The notes under the pieces are model-generated. The model made no database searches, was not told the origin of the DNA, and saw only the letters and a list, made by a program, of their open reading frames with translations. Below are positions 7,964 through 17,087 of a DNA stretch of 64,000 bases, piece by piece. Each line of letters starts with the position of its first letter. Positions within the stretch are counted from its first letter, which is position 1. The stretch is from Saccharophagus sp. K07. Its GTDB lineage: Bacteria > Pseudomonadota > Gammaproteobacteria > Pseudomonadales > Cellvibrionaceae. Both the position numbers and the translations under genes were made by a program. The stretch is from assembly GCF_014336955.1 (NCBI RefSeq), contig NZ_QRAI01000001.1:1414045-1478044 (forward strand), given 5' to 3'.

Positions 7964-8689
7964 TCACCTTTCCGTCAAATACCGGCTGCATTTGGCAATT
8001 GCCTGTTTGCTCAACTGGCACACGCGCGCATCGCTGATCTCTAGCACCAGCGCAATTTCCTTAAGACTTAATTCGTGCTGGTAATAGAGAACCAGCACTA
8101 TGCGCTCGCGTTCGTCGAGTTGGCTGAGCGCTTGCTCCAGCAAGCGTTCAGTGATCGCTCTTTCTTCAAGGCGTGTGCCGCGCTCAGGAAAATTTTCGTG
8201 ACCGTTTTGCAAAAGCTCATCAAGACTTTCGATGGCTTCGCAGGTATCGGCTTGCAGAAATTCGTGATACTCCTTTTCTGTCAAACCGATAAATTTAAGA
8301 ATCTCTTCATCTTGCGGTGGCCGCCCGAGCTGACGCGCCAGGTCGCGAATGGCATCGCGAATTTTATGCGTCTGCTGCCGCACCTGACGCGGCCGCCAGT
8401 CTTGGCGCCGAAGCTCATCCAGAATAGCTCCACGTATGCGCAATGCCGCGAAGCTGCCGAACTGCTCATCCGGCTCGCCGTAACGGCGCAGACTTTCAAG
8501 CAAACCCATCAAGCCGATCTGCTCCATGTCTTCGCGATCGAGTACCTGATTAGCCTGCAGCGAGAGTTGGCCGACAATGCGTTTAACCAGCGGCAAGTAC
8601 TGTATCAACCACTTTTGCTCGGCACCTGGTGCAAACACCGGTGGGCTGTTGTGGTCGGCGGAATAGTCGAAGGCGCAATTTGCATTCAT
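7964..8689 (-). CDS. fliA: Flagellar sigma factor FliA (sigma-28, lateral LafS-type)
   Basis: This 241-residue sigma-70-family factor has region 2 at about 25-95 (YLPLVKRIVGQL, QIGLMGLLESLRRYGEPDEQ, RIRGAILDELRRQDW), region 3 at about 105-170, and region 4 at about 185-238 (LDERERIVLVLYYQHELSLK and a helix-turn-helix). It should transcribe late lateral flagellar genes, including the two flagellins, and be held by the FlgM at 13105. It is embedded between fliL and motA, as in other lateral systems. Confidence 0.94.
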   Translation of the reverse strand: MNANCAFDYSADHNSPPVFAPGAEQKWLIQYLPLVKRIVGQLSLQANQVLDREDMEQIGLMGLLESLRRYGEPDEQFGSFAALRIRGAILDELRRQDWRPRQVRQQTHKIRDAIRDLARQLGRPPQDEEILKFIGLTEKEYHEFLQADTCEAIESLDELLQNGHENFPERGTRLEERAITERLLEQALSQLDERERIVLVLYYQHELSLKEIALVLEISDARVCQLSKQAIAKCSRYLTER

Positions 8690-8699
8690 AGTGCGTGCC

Positions 8700-9173
8700 C
8701 TATTGCACGATCAACTTGCTGACAAGGACGTGCGCAAAGGGAGTTGCCAGGCTTTTGCTGGCAAAATCCGCAAACACCACCTGCTCCAGTGAACTTTGCA
8801 GCTCGGTAATCGGCATGGCTCGCAAAGTTGTGAAATCGAGTGTGGATAAATGCGCGACCGCTGAATTGCGTACCATCGGATCGATTTGTTTGAGCTTATG
8901 GAGGTCGGTTTTGGCCGGTGCCTGAAGCACCAGATCGATCACGAAATAATATTCACGGCCGCTGTCCTGCAAACTTACAATGATTTTTTCCACTGGGAAA
9001 AAGACGTATTCCTCACCACCGGTTTTCATTCTGGGATGGCTTGGTGAGACCGCATCCGCAGTCTGCTGCTGAGCTACAAAAGCACTAAGCAGTTTGTAGT
9101 TCAGCAGCCCGCTGGCGACGACTACAGCGGTGTTGATAACAAGAATGACTACAATAATCCGCGACATTGCCAT
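8700..9173 (-). CDS. fliL: Flagellar basal body-associated protein FliL-like (LafF-type)
   Basis: This 157-residue protein has one N-terminal membrane helix (about 5-25, IIVVILVINTAVVVASGLL). A periplasmic domain follows with the FliL-like pattern YVFFPVEKIIVSLQDSGREY and the late FADFASKSLATPFAHVLVSK. FliL associates with the stator and MS ring. Position between fliK and fliA matches lafF of lateral systems. The sequence is divergent, so the name rests partly on context. Confidence 0.78.
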   Translation of the reverse strand: MAMSRIIVVILVINTAVVVASGLLNYKLLSAFVAQQQTADAVSPSHPRMKTGGEEYVFFPVEKIIVSLQDSGREYYFVIDLVLQAPAKTDLHKLKQIDPMVRNSAVAHLSTLDFTTLRAMPITELQSSLEQVVFADFASKSLATPFAHVLVSKLIVQ

Positions 9174-9189
9174 GACAGATTTCTACCCC

Positions 9190-10305
9190 TCAAACGGTGA
9201 CCAGCACACCGTTGTGCTGAGCTGATTTTTGTGGTTCTGGTGCGAGATGGTGAGCGTTGGATTGATCCGCTTCACGCTGATTGGCAAGCACAGATTGTTC
9301 GTTGAATAAGCGCCCCTGATCGCGCTGTGAATGTTGCTGACCGGTTTGTCCGCCGGAAATCTCCACATCCACCTGAGTGAAATTTTGCGCGACCAGCTCG
9401 TGACGCAGACGATCACTGGTTTGCTGTAACAATCGCACCACGTCGCTGTGCTGCGCGGAAATTTGTACGTTAAGACGACCTTGCTCATGGGTGAGGACAA
9501 TTTCCATCACGCCCAGCTCGGGCGGGTCCAGACGAATTGCAGTGTTCTGCACACGCTGCTGCATGTGCAGCTCAACATTGTCACGCAGAGCCTGGAGTAA
9601 TTGTTCGCCCCATTTTGTCTCCGGCCCCTGTAATTTAAGGGTGCGCTCAAGGGCGGTGGATTCGTTTACTGACGTGTTCATCAAAGTCGCATCAATGCGT
9701 GTTGCGATTTCGCTGTTCGTGGCGGTGCCTGTAACTAAAGGCTCCATTTGCGCGATCAGCGGTTGATGGGCGGATTCGCTGTGATCCAGTTTGACCTTTT
9801 CGAATTGCGCACTAACTGTTTCAGGTTGCGTATTAACTTGGCCACTTATAGCAGCGCTTACCGTACTGGCGATCAGCTCTCCGGCTGGCGCTATAGGTGC
9901 CGCGGTGGACGCTTTAAACGCTTGGTTATCGGTAACCTGTTCAGCGAATTCTTGCGCTACCAATGTACGCGGCAAAGCCTGTATTGGAGTGTTAATGGTT
10001 TCGTTGCCGTGTTCTGCATCGCGTGCTTGCAGCTGCGCCGATTGCTGCCCGAGCATATGAAGCAACCATTGTTCGGCGTCTGCTTCGGTGGCTGGCTGCT
10101 CTGCAGGTGCTTCAACGGGCTGTGACACTGGTTGCTGACCATCAGCAACCTGCGCCAACTCATAGGCAAAAGCTGTTTTCGAGTCGTCCTTTTGCAGCGC
10201 AGTCTCTGCGGGCGTCGGATGTGCCGCAATAACCGCTTGATCCTCTAGGGTCGTGGTACTTGCGACGGTTGTGCTGGCACTGCGGGTAAGGTTTGCTGAT
10301 TGCAT
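9190..10305 (-). CDS. fliK: Flagellar hook-length control protein FliK (LafE-type)
   Basis: This 371-residue protein has a low-complexity Ala/Gln/Thr-rich N-terminal two-thirds, as expected of the molecular ruler. The conserved C-terminal domain is at about 235-330 (WGEQLLQALRDNVELHMQQR, IRLDPPELGVMEIVLTHEQG, VRLLQQTSDRLRHELVAQNF). That domain switches the export gate from hook to filament substrates. It lies between fliT and fliL in the fliD-to-motB unit. Since no hook genes are in the window, its partners must be encoded elsewhere. Confidence 0.9.
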   Translation of the reverse strand: MQSANLTRSASTTVASTTTLEDQAVIAAHPTPAETALQKDDSKTAFAYELAQVADGQQPVSQPVEAPAEQPATEADAEQWLLHMLGQQSAQLQARDAEHGNETINTPIQALPRTLVAQEFAEQVTDNQAFKASTAAPIAPAGELIASTVSAAISGQVNTQPETVSAQFEKVKLDHSESAHQPLIAQMEPLVTGTATNSEIATRIDATLMNTSVNESTALERTLKLQGPETKWGEQLLQALRDNVELHMQQRVQNTAIRLDPPELGVMEIVLTHEQGRLNVQISAQHSDVVRLLQQTSDRLRHELVAQNFTQVDVEISGGQTGQQHSQRDQGRLFNEQSVLANQREADQSNAHHLAPEPQKSAQHNGVLVTV

Positions 10306-10326
10306 GGAGTAACTGACACCTATTTA

Positions 10327-10650
10327 TTATTCGCCCTTGAGCAAATCGACCTGCAAATACGCAGATCTGCCCTCGGCATATTCGAGATGGGTGAGCAGGA
10401 TCTGGCGAAAGTTTTCGCATACTTCCCTGCAGGTGTTAATGGCTTGGCCGTGCAATTGTTTTAACTGCTGTTTGACGAGCAGAATCTCATCGCTTAAATC
10501 CTCTCGCCCGGCCATTTCCTGCAAACATTCTTTGATGCGTTGATCGATGGCGCCCAAACGTTCCCAGTCGCGTTTTTCAAGTACCGCAGCCAAGTGTTTA
10601 TGGGCGTCGGTCAGACGCGCCAAAAGTTCAGCGTCCGCCGCGTTTTTCAT
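10327..10650 (-). CDS. fliT: Flagellar chaperone FliT-like (LafD-type)
   Basis: This 107-residue, mostly helical protein overlaps the end of fliS by 23 bases. Its size, helical heptads (LLVKQQLKQLHGQAINTCRE) and place after fliS fit FliT/LafD, the export chaperone of the filament cap protein FliD. Sequence alone would be weak; the gene order carries most of the identification. Confidence 0.7.
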   Translation of the reverse strand: MKNAADAELLARLTDAHKHLAAVLEKRDWERLGAIDQRIKECLQEMAGREDLSDEILLVKQQLKQLHGQAINTCREVCENFRQILLTHLEYAEGRSAYLQVDLLKGE

Positions 10651-11038
10651 TCACGCCTTCCCAACCTTCACGCAGGACTTCGAGCAGGTGTACAACTTCA
10701 TCAAGCCCCTCCAACGACAGCGTGACACTCACGTCGGAAAGTCGGTAAATGCAGTAGTCGTAAAGCCGCGAAAGCCCCTGGACCAGCTCACCGCCATTGT
10801 CGTAATCCAGCGCGCCGTTAAGGCCGTTGAGGATATTCAGGCATTTTTCCAACGATTGGCCTTTTTGCTGATAGCGTTTGCCTTCGATATGGCCACGGGC
10901 GCGCGCAAGCTCGTCCAGCAGCCCATCGAATAACACCAGCACCAGTTCGTAAGGTGAGGCGCTCGCCGCGCGCGATTCAAGATCAACCGAGCGGTAGCCT
11001 TCGTAACTTTCAATCACACTGTCATTCACGGGATTCAT
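10628..11038 (-). CDS. fliS: Flagellin export chaperone FliS (LafC-type)
   Basis: This 136-residue protein has the FliS signature ASPYELVLVLFDGLLDELAR at about 25-45 and LNGLNGALDYDNGGELVQGL in the middle helices. FliS binds the flagellin C-terminus and prevents premature polymerisation. It begins five bases after the fliD stop, and its end overlaps fliT, so translation is probably coupled. Confidence 0.92.
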   Translation of the reverse strand: MNPVNDSVIESYEGYRSVDLESRAASASPYELVLVLFDGLLDELARARGHIEGKRYQQKGQSLEKCLNILNGLNGALDYDNGGELVQGLSRLYDYCIYRLSDVSVTLSLEGLDEVVHLLEVLREGWEGVNEKRGGR

Positions 11039-11043
11039 TCTCT

Positions 11044-12369
11044 TTAAAACATGCCGAAGGTTTGTTCCATGGAGGCCATGATTTGCATCATGTTGGTGTA
11101 TTGCTTGAGATAACGGTTGTAGTAGTTATCGTATTGCTTCTGGATGGCGTCGAACTGCACATCCACTTGGCGCAACATTTTGTTCAAACTTTCTTTACGG
11201 GTTTTCATCAAGCCGGTGCTGCTGGTGTAAACCGCTAGATTTTTGTCGACGCTGTCGAGCAAGTTGCCTTTTTCGGTAAACAGCTTCTCGAAGCCCTCCG
11301 GATTATTTTCAATTGCTTTATTGAAGCGCGCCGTATCAATGGTCAGCTGACCATTGCGGTCGGAAACTATGCCGAATTCCATTAATGTCATACCGCCAAA
11401 ACTTTTGCGGATTGCCTGATTGAGCATACTTTCAATAGAGCGAATCGTTGCGTCGCCCGCCAGCGGGCCGCGTGCGGTGGTTTCACTACCGCTACCAGTG
11501 AGCGAATCAAAACTGCTCATTAACGCGTTAAAAGCGTTGACAAAGGTCTGGGCTTTGGTTTTGGTGGCTGCCTGATCCTGGCCGATGTCGATGTTCAGCG
11601 CGGCTTCACCGGGAGCATGCGCCTTGTTAAACGTCAGGGTTACGCCCTCAATAATATTGTTGAAGGTGTTGCTTGAATTGGTAAGCAACATGCCGTTTTC
11701 GCCACCTAAGCGAACTTCAGCATCTTTTGCCGCGCTTAACTCGGTTGCGGCGCCTATTTGCGTATCAAAAGTGGCGTTGCCTGTGCCGGACGTTGCAAGC
11801 GTGATTGCATTGGCTAAACCTGTTTCTTCGCTTGCCAGTACTAATGAAACCTGGCCGTTACTGCGTACCAGAGTCGCTTTTACGCCAGTGTTGTCCGCCG
11901 CGCTGTTAATGGCTGCAGCTAATTCAGCCAGAGAATTCTTGCCGTCGTTATCCTTATCAACAGTGCTCAGGTCAATCGTGAAACTCTCAGCCCCCTGCCC
12001 GATAATCAAGGAACCGGTATTAGTGCCAATATCGTCTTCCGCTAAACCGGTCACTGCTAATTGATGACGACTGGCGAGCTGTTGCACAAAAAAGTCGTAA
12101 TTTCCGGGAATGGCTTTAGTGCCCACGTTCGCAGTGGCGTAGCCTTCCTGGCTCATGGTGGCTTTGTTCACCAGCATGGTGCTGCTGACGCTGTTCAAGC
12201 CTTTAACTGCTGAACTGAACGTCTTGAGCGCACTTTCCAGCGAAGTCACAGCATTGAGCTGGGCCTTGTAATTGGCTTCATTACGCTCTGCTTTGGCAAT
12301 GGATGCCTGCACTTCGTATTGCGCCAGCTGAGAAGACATCTGTTTTACGTAATCGGAATCTATCGCCAT
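11044..12369 (-). CDS. fliD: Filament cap protein FliD (LafB-type)
   Basis: This 441-residue protein has the FliD N-terminal helix (MAIDSDYVKQMSSQLAQYEV) and a central region including NVGTKAIPGNYDFFVQQLAS. The C-terminal domain has FNNIIEGVTLTFNKAHAPGE, and a coiled coil ends in YLKQYTNMMQIMASMEQTFG. The cap directs flagellin folding at the filament tip. A GAGGAG ribosome site supports the ATG at 12369. It is the first gene of the unit fliDSTKLA-motAB. In Flag-2 loci flgL would lie just upstream, but here a 298-bp gap follows and then flgN. Confidence 0.93.
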   Translation of the reverse strand: MAIDSDYVKQMSSQLAQYEVQASIAKAERNEANYKAQLNAVTSLESALKTFSSAVKGLNSVSSTMLVNKATMSQEGYATANVGTKAIPGNYDFFVQQLASRHQLAVTGLAEDDIGTNTGSLIIGQGAESFTIDLSTVDKDNDGKNSLAELAAAINSAADNTGVKATLVRSNGQVSLVLASEETGLANAITLATSGTGNATFDTQIGAATELSAAKDAEVRLGGENGMLLTNSSNTFNNIIEGVTLTFNKAHAPGEAALNIDIGQDQAATKTKAQTFVNAFNALMSSFDSLTGSGSETTARGPLAGDATIRSIESMLNQAIRKSFGGMTLMEFGIVSDRNGQLTIDTARFNKAIENNPEGFEKLFTEKGNLLDSVDKNLAVYTSSTGLMKTRKESLNKMLRQVDVQFDAIQKQYDNYYNRYLKQYTNMMQIMASMEQTFGMF

Positions 12370-12667
12370 GTGGAATTACTCCTCTGAATTGGGTGATAGC
12401 AATATCAAGGCCAAGGAAAAAGCTGTGTTTTTAGGGCGTTTCACCCGTTACAGGCAGAAAAACTGCTTCCGCTCGCTGACTCACCGACGCAAAGAGGAAG
12501 GACTGCTTCCGCCTTGTCGACAGGGGCTGTTGTTTTCAATAGGCGACAAGAAAAGGTGTTTGGTTAAGGAAAGAAAACGGGAAATAGAAATAGATGCGCA
12601 TGTGGCAGGAGTTGAACTGCCAAGTAGCGAATCAGCGCACTTTAGATTGGATTAGGAGTTGGAGGTC
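12370..12667. other. Gap between flgN and fliD, where Flag-2 loci carry flgA-L
   Basis: This gap of 298 bases holds no convincing gene. A frame on the plus strand shows no recognisable features. On the minus strand, about 70 bases before fliD, TAAAAACA followed by GCCTTGAT loosely resembles the flagellar sigma pattern seen before the flagellin genes. The synteny of related loci would place the rod and hook operon here. Confidence 0.5.
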
Positions 12668-13108
12668 TCAGAGATACTGAGGGGTATATACCTGCGGGTC
12701 GCGATCGGCAGCGAGTAGCTGATTGAGGATGTCGTTGTGCATGGCCAACAATTTGCCGTTGCGTTCATTCAACTGCTTGGCTTGCTTAACCAATTCGGCC
12801 AGTTCCTGCCACTGTTGCTGCAAGGCTTTGCGGCGACTGTCGGAGAAGAGTAAAAACGCTTGCTTCATTGCCTCCGCGCCGGTGCCCAGACCAAACGCAG
12901 CAAGAATTTTGCTGCGCCGCTCGGTGCGTGCGCGGACCTCTTCCAGCACAAGGTTGATCTGAGCATTGATGCGTTCGATGGCTGCACTATTGCGTTCAAG
13001 CAACTGCTGATAAAGGTCCTGCATCAAACCGTGCAAGCCCGGGTAATCGACGCAGTCCTGTTGGATGTCGCGTTCCAGAACCTGTAGCAGCTGCTCACGT
13101 CGGTTCAC
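12668..13108 (-). CDS. flgN: Flagellar export chaperone FlgN-like
   Basis: This 146-residue, helical, leucine-rich protein overlaps flgM by four bases. FlgN chaperones the hook-filament junction proteins FlgK and FlgL. The long central helices (LMQDLYQQLLERNSAAIERI and VRARTERRSKILAAFGLG) fit the family. The pairing with flgM is the usual one. Its client genes are not in the window. Confidence 0.82.
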   Translation of the reverse strand: MNRREQLLQVLERDIQQDCVDYPGLHGLMQDLYQQLLERNSAAIERINAQINLVLEEVRARTERRSKILAAFGLGTGAEAMKQAFLLFSDSRRKALQQQWQELAELVKQAKQLNERNGKLLAMHNDILNQLLAADRDPQVYTPQYL

Positions 13109-13389
13109 ACATCACTACCTTTGTGATAGCTGAGGATGCTGCTCGCGAGCGAGGCTATATCGGTGTTGATATCGCCACGTAACAGCGCTTGTTTCGCAGC
13201 CGCTACTTTGTCCATATCGACATCCGGCAGGCTCCGCATTGCATCCTGCAGCACATCCAGGCGAACTTCATTGGATTTTGCATCAGTGCTGGCGTCTGTT
13301 TTAGCAGGCGTCGACGCGTCAAGTTTAGCGGGTGCCGTCGCATCGCTGGGAAGCGTATAGCCGGGCGTAAGTTGTCTGGTGATTTCCAT
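13105..13389 (-). CDS. flgM: Anti-sigma-28 factor FlgM
   Basis: This 94-residue protein has a disordered Ala/Thr/Lys/Asp-rich N-terminus. A C-terminal sigma-binding region at about 40-90 follows (VRLDVLQDAMRSLPDVDMDK, AAKQALLRGDINTDIASLAS). FlgM holds FliA until it is exported through the finished hook. Length is typical (about 95-105). It lies upstream of flgN and 171 bp after fliJ; that gap may carry its promoter. Confidence 0.88.
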   Translation of the reverse strand: MEITRQLTPGYTLPSDATAPAKLDASTPAKTDASTDAKSNEVRLDVLQDAMRSLPDVDMDKVAAAKQALLRGDINTDIASLASSILSYHKGSDV

Positions 13390-13560
13390 GATTTGTCCTG
13401 CAAAAATTTGGTACTGCTAGTTATAAGCGACCATCCGGGGCAACGCCTTAAATAGAAATTTAAAATTTATCCGCTGATCAGCACCAGCGCTTGATTAAGT
13501 GTATGCATTGGCTGCGAATTACGCGCGAGCTAACCCGGCTATTTTGCCGTGACCCTTTCT

Positions 13561-13986
13561 CTAAACCCCTTGTGCACGCCACCAAGTTTGGGCAGCGAGG
13601 CCATCCTGAATTTTTTGTTCCTGCTGTGCGAGGGCCTGCTGCCACTGCGCCATTTTAGCTTCGAGCACATGGCTGATGACCTTTTCACCACGCATGGCGG
13701 CCAGCAGTTCGCTCTGGATCCTGGCGAGATTCTCTTCCGCCAAAGTCAATTCGCGTCTTTGCAGCTCAAGCATTTTATGTAAGGTGGCTTTGTACTTTTG
13801 CTGATTGTCGCGCTGCAACGGGGTGGTCATAGGCGCGGTAATCGTGCACAGCCGGGTCAGGCCGGCAATGTTATTGCGATAGCGCTGACACAAACCCTGC
13901 TGGTAATTTACCCGCCCGAGCATTTCCTGCACTTTGTTATTGCGCAAACGTGCCAGACGAGCCAAAACATCAATCTGTTCTTTCAT
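13561..13986 (-). CDS. fliJ: Flagellar export protein FliJ
   Basis: This 141-residue protein is almost entirely coiled coil, from LARLARLRNNKVQEMLGRVN to AKMAQWQQALAQQEQKIQDG, which is the FliJ hallmark. FliJ sits in the centre of the FliI ATPase ring and links it to FlhA. It follows fliI by six bases and ends the lafK-fliEFGHIJ unit. Confidence 0.85.
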   Translation of the reverse strand: MKEQIDVLARLARLRNNKVQEMLGRVNYQQGLCQRYRNNIAGLTRLCTITAPMTTPLQRDNQQKYKATLHKMLELQRRELTLAEENLARIQSELLAAMRGEKVISHVLEAKMAQWQQALAQQEQKIQDGLAAQTWWRAQGV

Positions 13987-13992
13987 CGCTAT

Positions 13993-15315
13993 TTACCTGT
14001 TTACGATGCTTTGCAACATACCAATGCTCTGCCCGAGATCAGCGCCGCTAGTGACTTCCTGCCGTAAAAAGCGCTCGATCGCCGGCGCCAGCTGTACCGC
14101 GCGATCCGTTTTAGCATCCATTCCCGGGGTATAGCCGCCGAGCGGAATCAGTTCTTTGATCTTTTCGTAAGTGCTGTACAGCTCTTTTAATTGTCGGGCC
14201 GCCGAAAGATGCGAACGTTCTCCCACCTGACTCATGCAGCGGCTTACTGAGGCTGCGATATCAATGGCCGGATAATGGCCGACATCAGCCAGGCGCCGCG
14301 ATAACACAATGTGGCCATCAAGAATTGCGCGCGCACAATCGACAATCGGATCCTGTTGGTCGTCGCCCTCGGCCAATACAGTATAGAGTGCGCTCAAACT
14401 GCCCTGCTCGCTCTCGCCGTTCCCGGCGCTTTCAACCAATTCGGGCAACATGCCGAATACGGATGGCGGATAGCCTTTGGTTGCAGGCGGTTCGCCCAGC
14501 GCCAGCGCAATTTCACGCTGCGCCATGGCATAACGGGTAAGAGAATCGACCAGCAGCAGAACATCTTTGCCCTGATCACGAAAATAACCGGCGATGGTGT
14601 GACATAACTCGGTGGCTTTCAGGCGCATCAAGGGCGATTCATTGGCGGGCGCCACTACAACTACCGCTTTGCGCAAGCCCTCTTCGCCGAGCGAATGCAG
14701 CAGAAATTCCTGCACTTCGCGCCCGCGTTCACCGATCAAACCCACGACAACCACGTCGGCTTTGGTCTGCCGGGTAATCATGCCCAGCAGTACGCTTTTG
14801 CCGACGCCGCTGCCGGCAAATAACCCCACGCGCTGACCTTTGCCCACGGTCAGCATAGCATTAATGGCGCGCACGCCAACATCGAGAGGTTCGGAAACCG
14901 GTCTGCGTTTGAGTGGATTGACGCGGGGTAATTCGGTGGGTAATGGGTCGCGGCCGGTGAGTTTTCCCCGATCATCCAGGGGTTCACCCAAGCCATTGAT
15001 CACACGCCCCAGCCAGGAGTCGTCTATCTGCAAGGTGACTTCATCTTTGCCGGGAAACACCCGCGAGCCGGCACTCAGGCCGATGGGTTTTTTGAATGGC
15101 ATCAGGTAGCTGATTTCACGATTGAAACCCACCACCTGCGCCTCCAGCATGGTGCCGTCAGCTTGTTCGACCAAACAGCGCTGCCCGGTCATGCGCTGGC
15201 AGCCTTGGCTTTCCAGCAACATACCGGAGACGCGCACCAGCCGGCCGCTGATTTTGGCGAGTTGCACATTGTCGAGCGAGCGCAGCGCGTCATCGAGCTT
15301 GAAGCTTTCCAACAC
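13993..15315 (-). CDS. fliI: Flagellar export ATPase FliI
   Basis: This 440-residue F1-beta-like ATPase has the Walker A GLFAGSGVGKSVLLG, the Walker B LLLVDSLTRYAMAQRE and the family motif PPATKGYPPSVF. The N-terminal barrel is followed by a C-terminal helical part (LKELYSTYEKIKELIPLGGY). It powers release of substrates from chaperones at the export gate. Length is normal for FliI. It is flanked by fliH, its negative regulator, and fliJ. Confidence 0.95.
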   Translation of the reverse strand: MLESFKLDDALRSLDNVQLAKISGRLVRVSGMLLESQGCQRMTGQRCLVEQADGTMLEAQVVGFNREISYLMPFKKPIGLSAGSRVFPGKDEVTLQIDDSWLGRVINGLGEPLDDRGKLTGRDPLPTELPRVNPLKRRPVSEPLDVGVRAINAMLTVGKGQRVGLFAGSGVGKSVLLGMITRQTKADVVVVGLIGERGREVQEFLLHSLGEEGLRKAVVVVAPANESPLMRLKATELCHTIAGYFRDQGKDVLLLVDSLTRYAMAQREIALALGEPPATKGYPPSVFGMLPELVESAGNGESEQGSLSALYTVLAEGDDQQDPIVDCARAILDGHIVLSRRLADVGHYPAIDIAASVSRCMSQVGERSHLSAARQLKELYSTYEKIKELIPLGGYTPGMDAKTDRAVQLAPAIERFLRQEVTSGADLGQSIGMLQSIVNR

Positions 15316-15319
15316 GATT

Positions 15320-16015
15320 TCAATCCTCGCTCAGCTGCATATGTGCAGCCAAGGTTTCCATGCACGAGTCAAGGCGCTGCTGGCAACCTATATCGGCTTC
15401 CGCCTGCGCTGTAACGACGCGGCACTCACCCAGTGCCAGATTGTCGTCGGGCACCAAGCGCCAGAGCGCAGCGCGCTCAGGTGCCAGATCTTTAATCCGC
15501 GCGCACTCTTCCGGATTCAGCAGAACGCGAACCTCGCCATGATCGGCGGGCATAGCTGCCAGCGCTTCTTCAACCAGCGCCAGCAGTTGTGAGGGGTGCA
15601 AAGTCAGCTCGCACCGGATGACCTGTTGCGCAACCTTTTTCACCAGTTCGAGTAATTCCTGACGGCGTTTGCGCTCGAAATCATTAAGGAATTGACGCAG
15701 CTGCGCGCTGATCTGTTCGAGTGGCTGACTGGCTTCCTCGAACAAGCGTTTGCCCTGCTCTCGTCCTTCCTCACGGCCTTGCTGAAAGCCTTCGAGCCGC
15801 CCTTTTTCATAGCCCTCGCGCTCACCTGCTACCCGACCCTGCTCCAGACCTTGTTGATAGCCTTTTTCACTGCCTTCTTGAAAGCCATCGGCAATGGCGC
15901 GCTGTAAGGCTTCCGGATTGCCCCAATTAACCTGTGTTTGGCTGCTGCGCGGGGGAAATCGGTAGGGTCGCCAGTTATGGCCGGCGCCTTTGATCACTTT
16001 GATCGTCATCGCCAC
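15320..16015 (-). CDS. fliH: Flagellar assembly protein FliH
   Basis: This 231-residue protein has the FliH central repeats of G-x3-G type helices (EGSEKGYQQGLEQGRVAGER, GYEKGRLEGFQQGREEGREQ) at about 45-90. A V-ATPase E-like C-terminal domain follows (RQELLELVKKVAQQVIRCEL, HGEVRVLLNPEECARI). FliH holds FliI inactive and docks it to FliN. The repeat segment is unambiguous. It lies four bases from the end of fliG. Confidence 0.92.
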   Translation of the reverse strand: MAMTIKVIKGAGHNWRPYRFPPRSSQTQVNWGNPEALQRAIADGFQEGSEKGYQQGLEQGRVAGEREGYEKGRLEGFQQGREEGREQGKRLFEEASQPLEQISAQLRQFLNDFERKRRQELLELVKKVAQQVIRCELTLHPSQLLALVEEALAAMPADHGEVRVLLNPEECARIKDLAPERAALWRLVPDDNLALGECRVVTAQAEADIGCQQRLDSCMETLAAHMQLSED

Positions 16016-16019
16016 CTAC

Positions 16020-17087
16020 TCACTCTACGGTTTGTTCGCGGAACAGTTGAATCTGCAACTCGCCATTGGCGGACATTTCACGAACGACGCCCATAATGTC
16101 TTTACGAACCTGCTCTACTCGGCTCAATGGCACTGGGCCCTGGCGACGGCTGATGGACTCCATCTGCTGCGCCTGGCGACGTGGCATAGCGCCTTGAATG
16201 GCTCTGACCAGGGCCGGTTCGGCACCTTTTAGGGCAACTACCCATTCTTCCAGCGGGATAACCTCCAGCAGCTTCTGAAGAACCTCACTGGTTTGACGCG
16301 ACAGGATAAAGAAATCGTACATTTCATCTTCAATCTGTTCGACCAGCTCGCCGTCGTGCGCGCGCAGCAGTTCGAACATCTGATCACGGTTACCTTTAAA
16401 GCGATTCATGATGTCCGCTACCTGTTTCACTCCGCGCACACGCGAACCCTGGGTCGAAAGCACGGCAACACTGCGCTCAATCAACTGTTCCAGTTCGGCG
16501 ATGACATCGCGATTCACTTCAGAAAGATTGGCGATGCGATACAGCAGCTCGTCCTGACTTTCGGTCGGCATACATTCAAGCACTTCGGAGGCCATCCCCG
16601 GCGGCAGAAACGCCAGGAAAACAGCTTGCATCTGGGCGTGTTCTTTAGCGATCAGGGCAGCAAATTGCTTGGGATCGATCCACTCCATCTTGGCCATTTT
16701 GGCGCGGATTTCTTCGCCGTAAATGCTGTCGAGCAAGCCGCGAGTGATGTCGCTGCCCAGGGCTTTGCTGAGCATGCCCGCCAAGTAACTGCGCGAAGCG
16801 CCTTTGATGCTGCTCTGTTCTTTAAAGTCTTCAAAGAAACGACTGATGACCTCTGACACCATAGGTCGCTTGACGTTATTGACGCGTGCCATGGCCTGAC
16901 TGATTGCGACAATCTCTTCGCGGGAAAAATGTCGCAATACGCCCGCCGCGGCGGAATCACTCATGCTCAGCATCAGGATCGCGGCCTGCTCCACCGGGCT
17001 CAGAGAACGCGAACTCAGTGCACGATTTTTCAGCTCGCTCTTCGCAGATGTACCTTGTTCGTCAGACGGGGTTAAGGCTTCTTTCAT
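16020..17087 (-). CDS. fliG: Flagellar motor switch protein FliG
   Basis: The protein has 355 residues from the ATG at 17087; a TTG at 17096 would add three. The N-terminal domain (LSPVEQAAILMLSMSDSAAA) binds FliF. The middle domain follows, with the EHAQMQAVFLAFLPPGMASE hydrophobic signature. The C-terminal torque domain has DEMYDFFILSRQTSEVLQKL. It forms the rotor ring and receives torque from MotA. The start overlaps the end of fliF by 20-35 bases, which fits the tight FliF-FliG partnership. Some charged torque residues may be divergent, as in other lateral FliG proteins. Confidence 0.94.
   Translation of the reverse strand: MKEALTPSDEQGTSAKSELKNRALSSRSLSPVEQAAILMLSMSDSAAAGVLRHFSREEIVAISQAMARVNNVKRPMVSEVISRFFEDFKEQSSIKGASRSYLAGMLSKALGSDITRGLLDSIYGEEIRAKMAKMEWIDPKQFAALIAKEHAQMQAVFLAFLPPGMASEVLECMPTESQDELLYRIANLSEVNRDVIAELEQLIERSVAVLSTQGSRVRGVKQVADIMNRFKGNRDQMFELLRAHDGELVEQIEDEMYDFFILSRQTSEVLQKLLEVIPLEEWVVALKGAEPALVRAIQGAMPRRQAQQMESISRRQGPVPLSRVEQVRKDIMGVVREMSANGELQIQLFREQTVE

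Noticed and set aside
12368..12655. 95-codon plus-strand frame between flgN and fliD
   Set aside because: No recognisable features, and it would start inside the ribosome-site region of fliD on the other strand; more likely a leader region.
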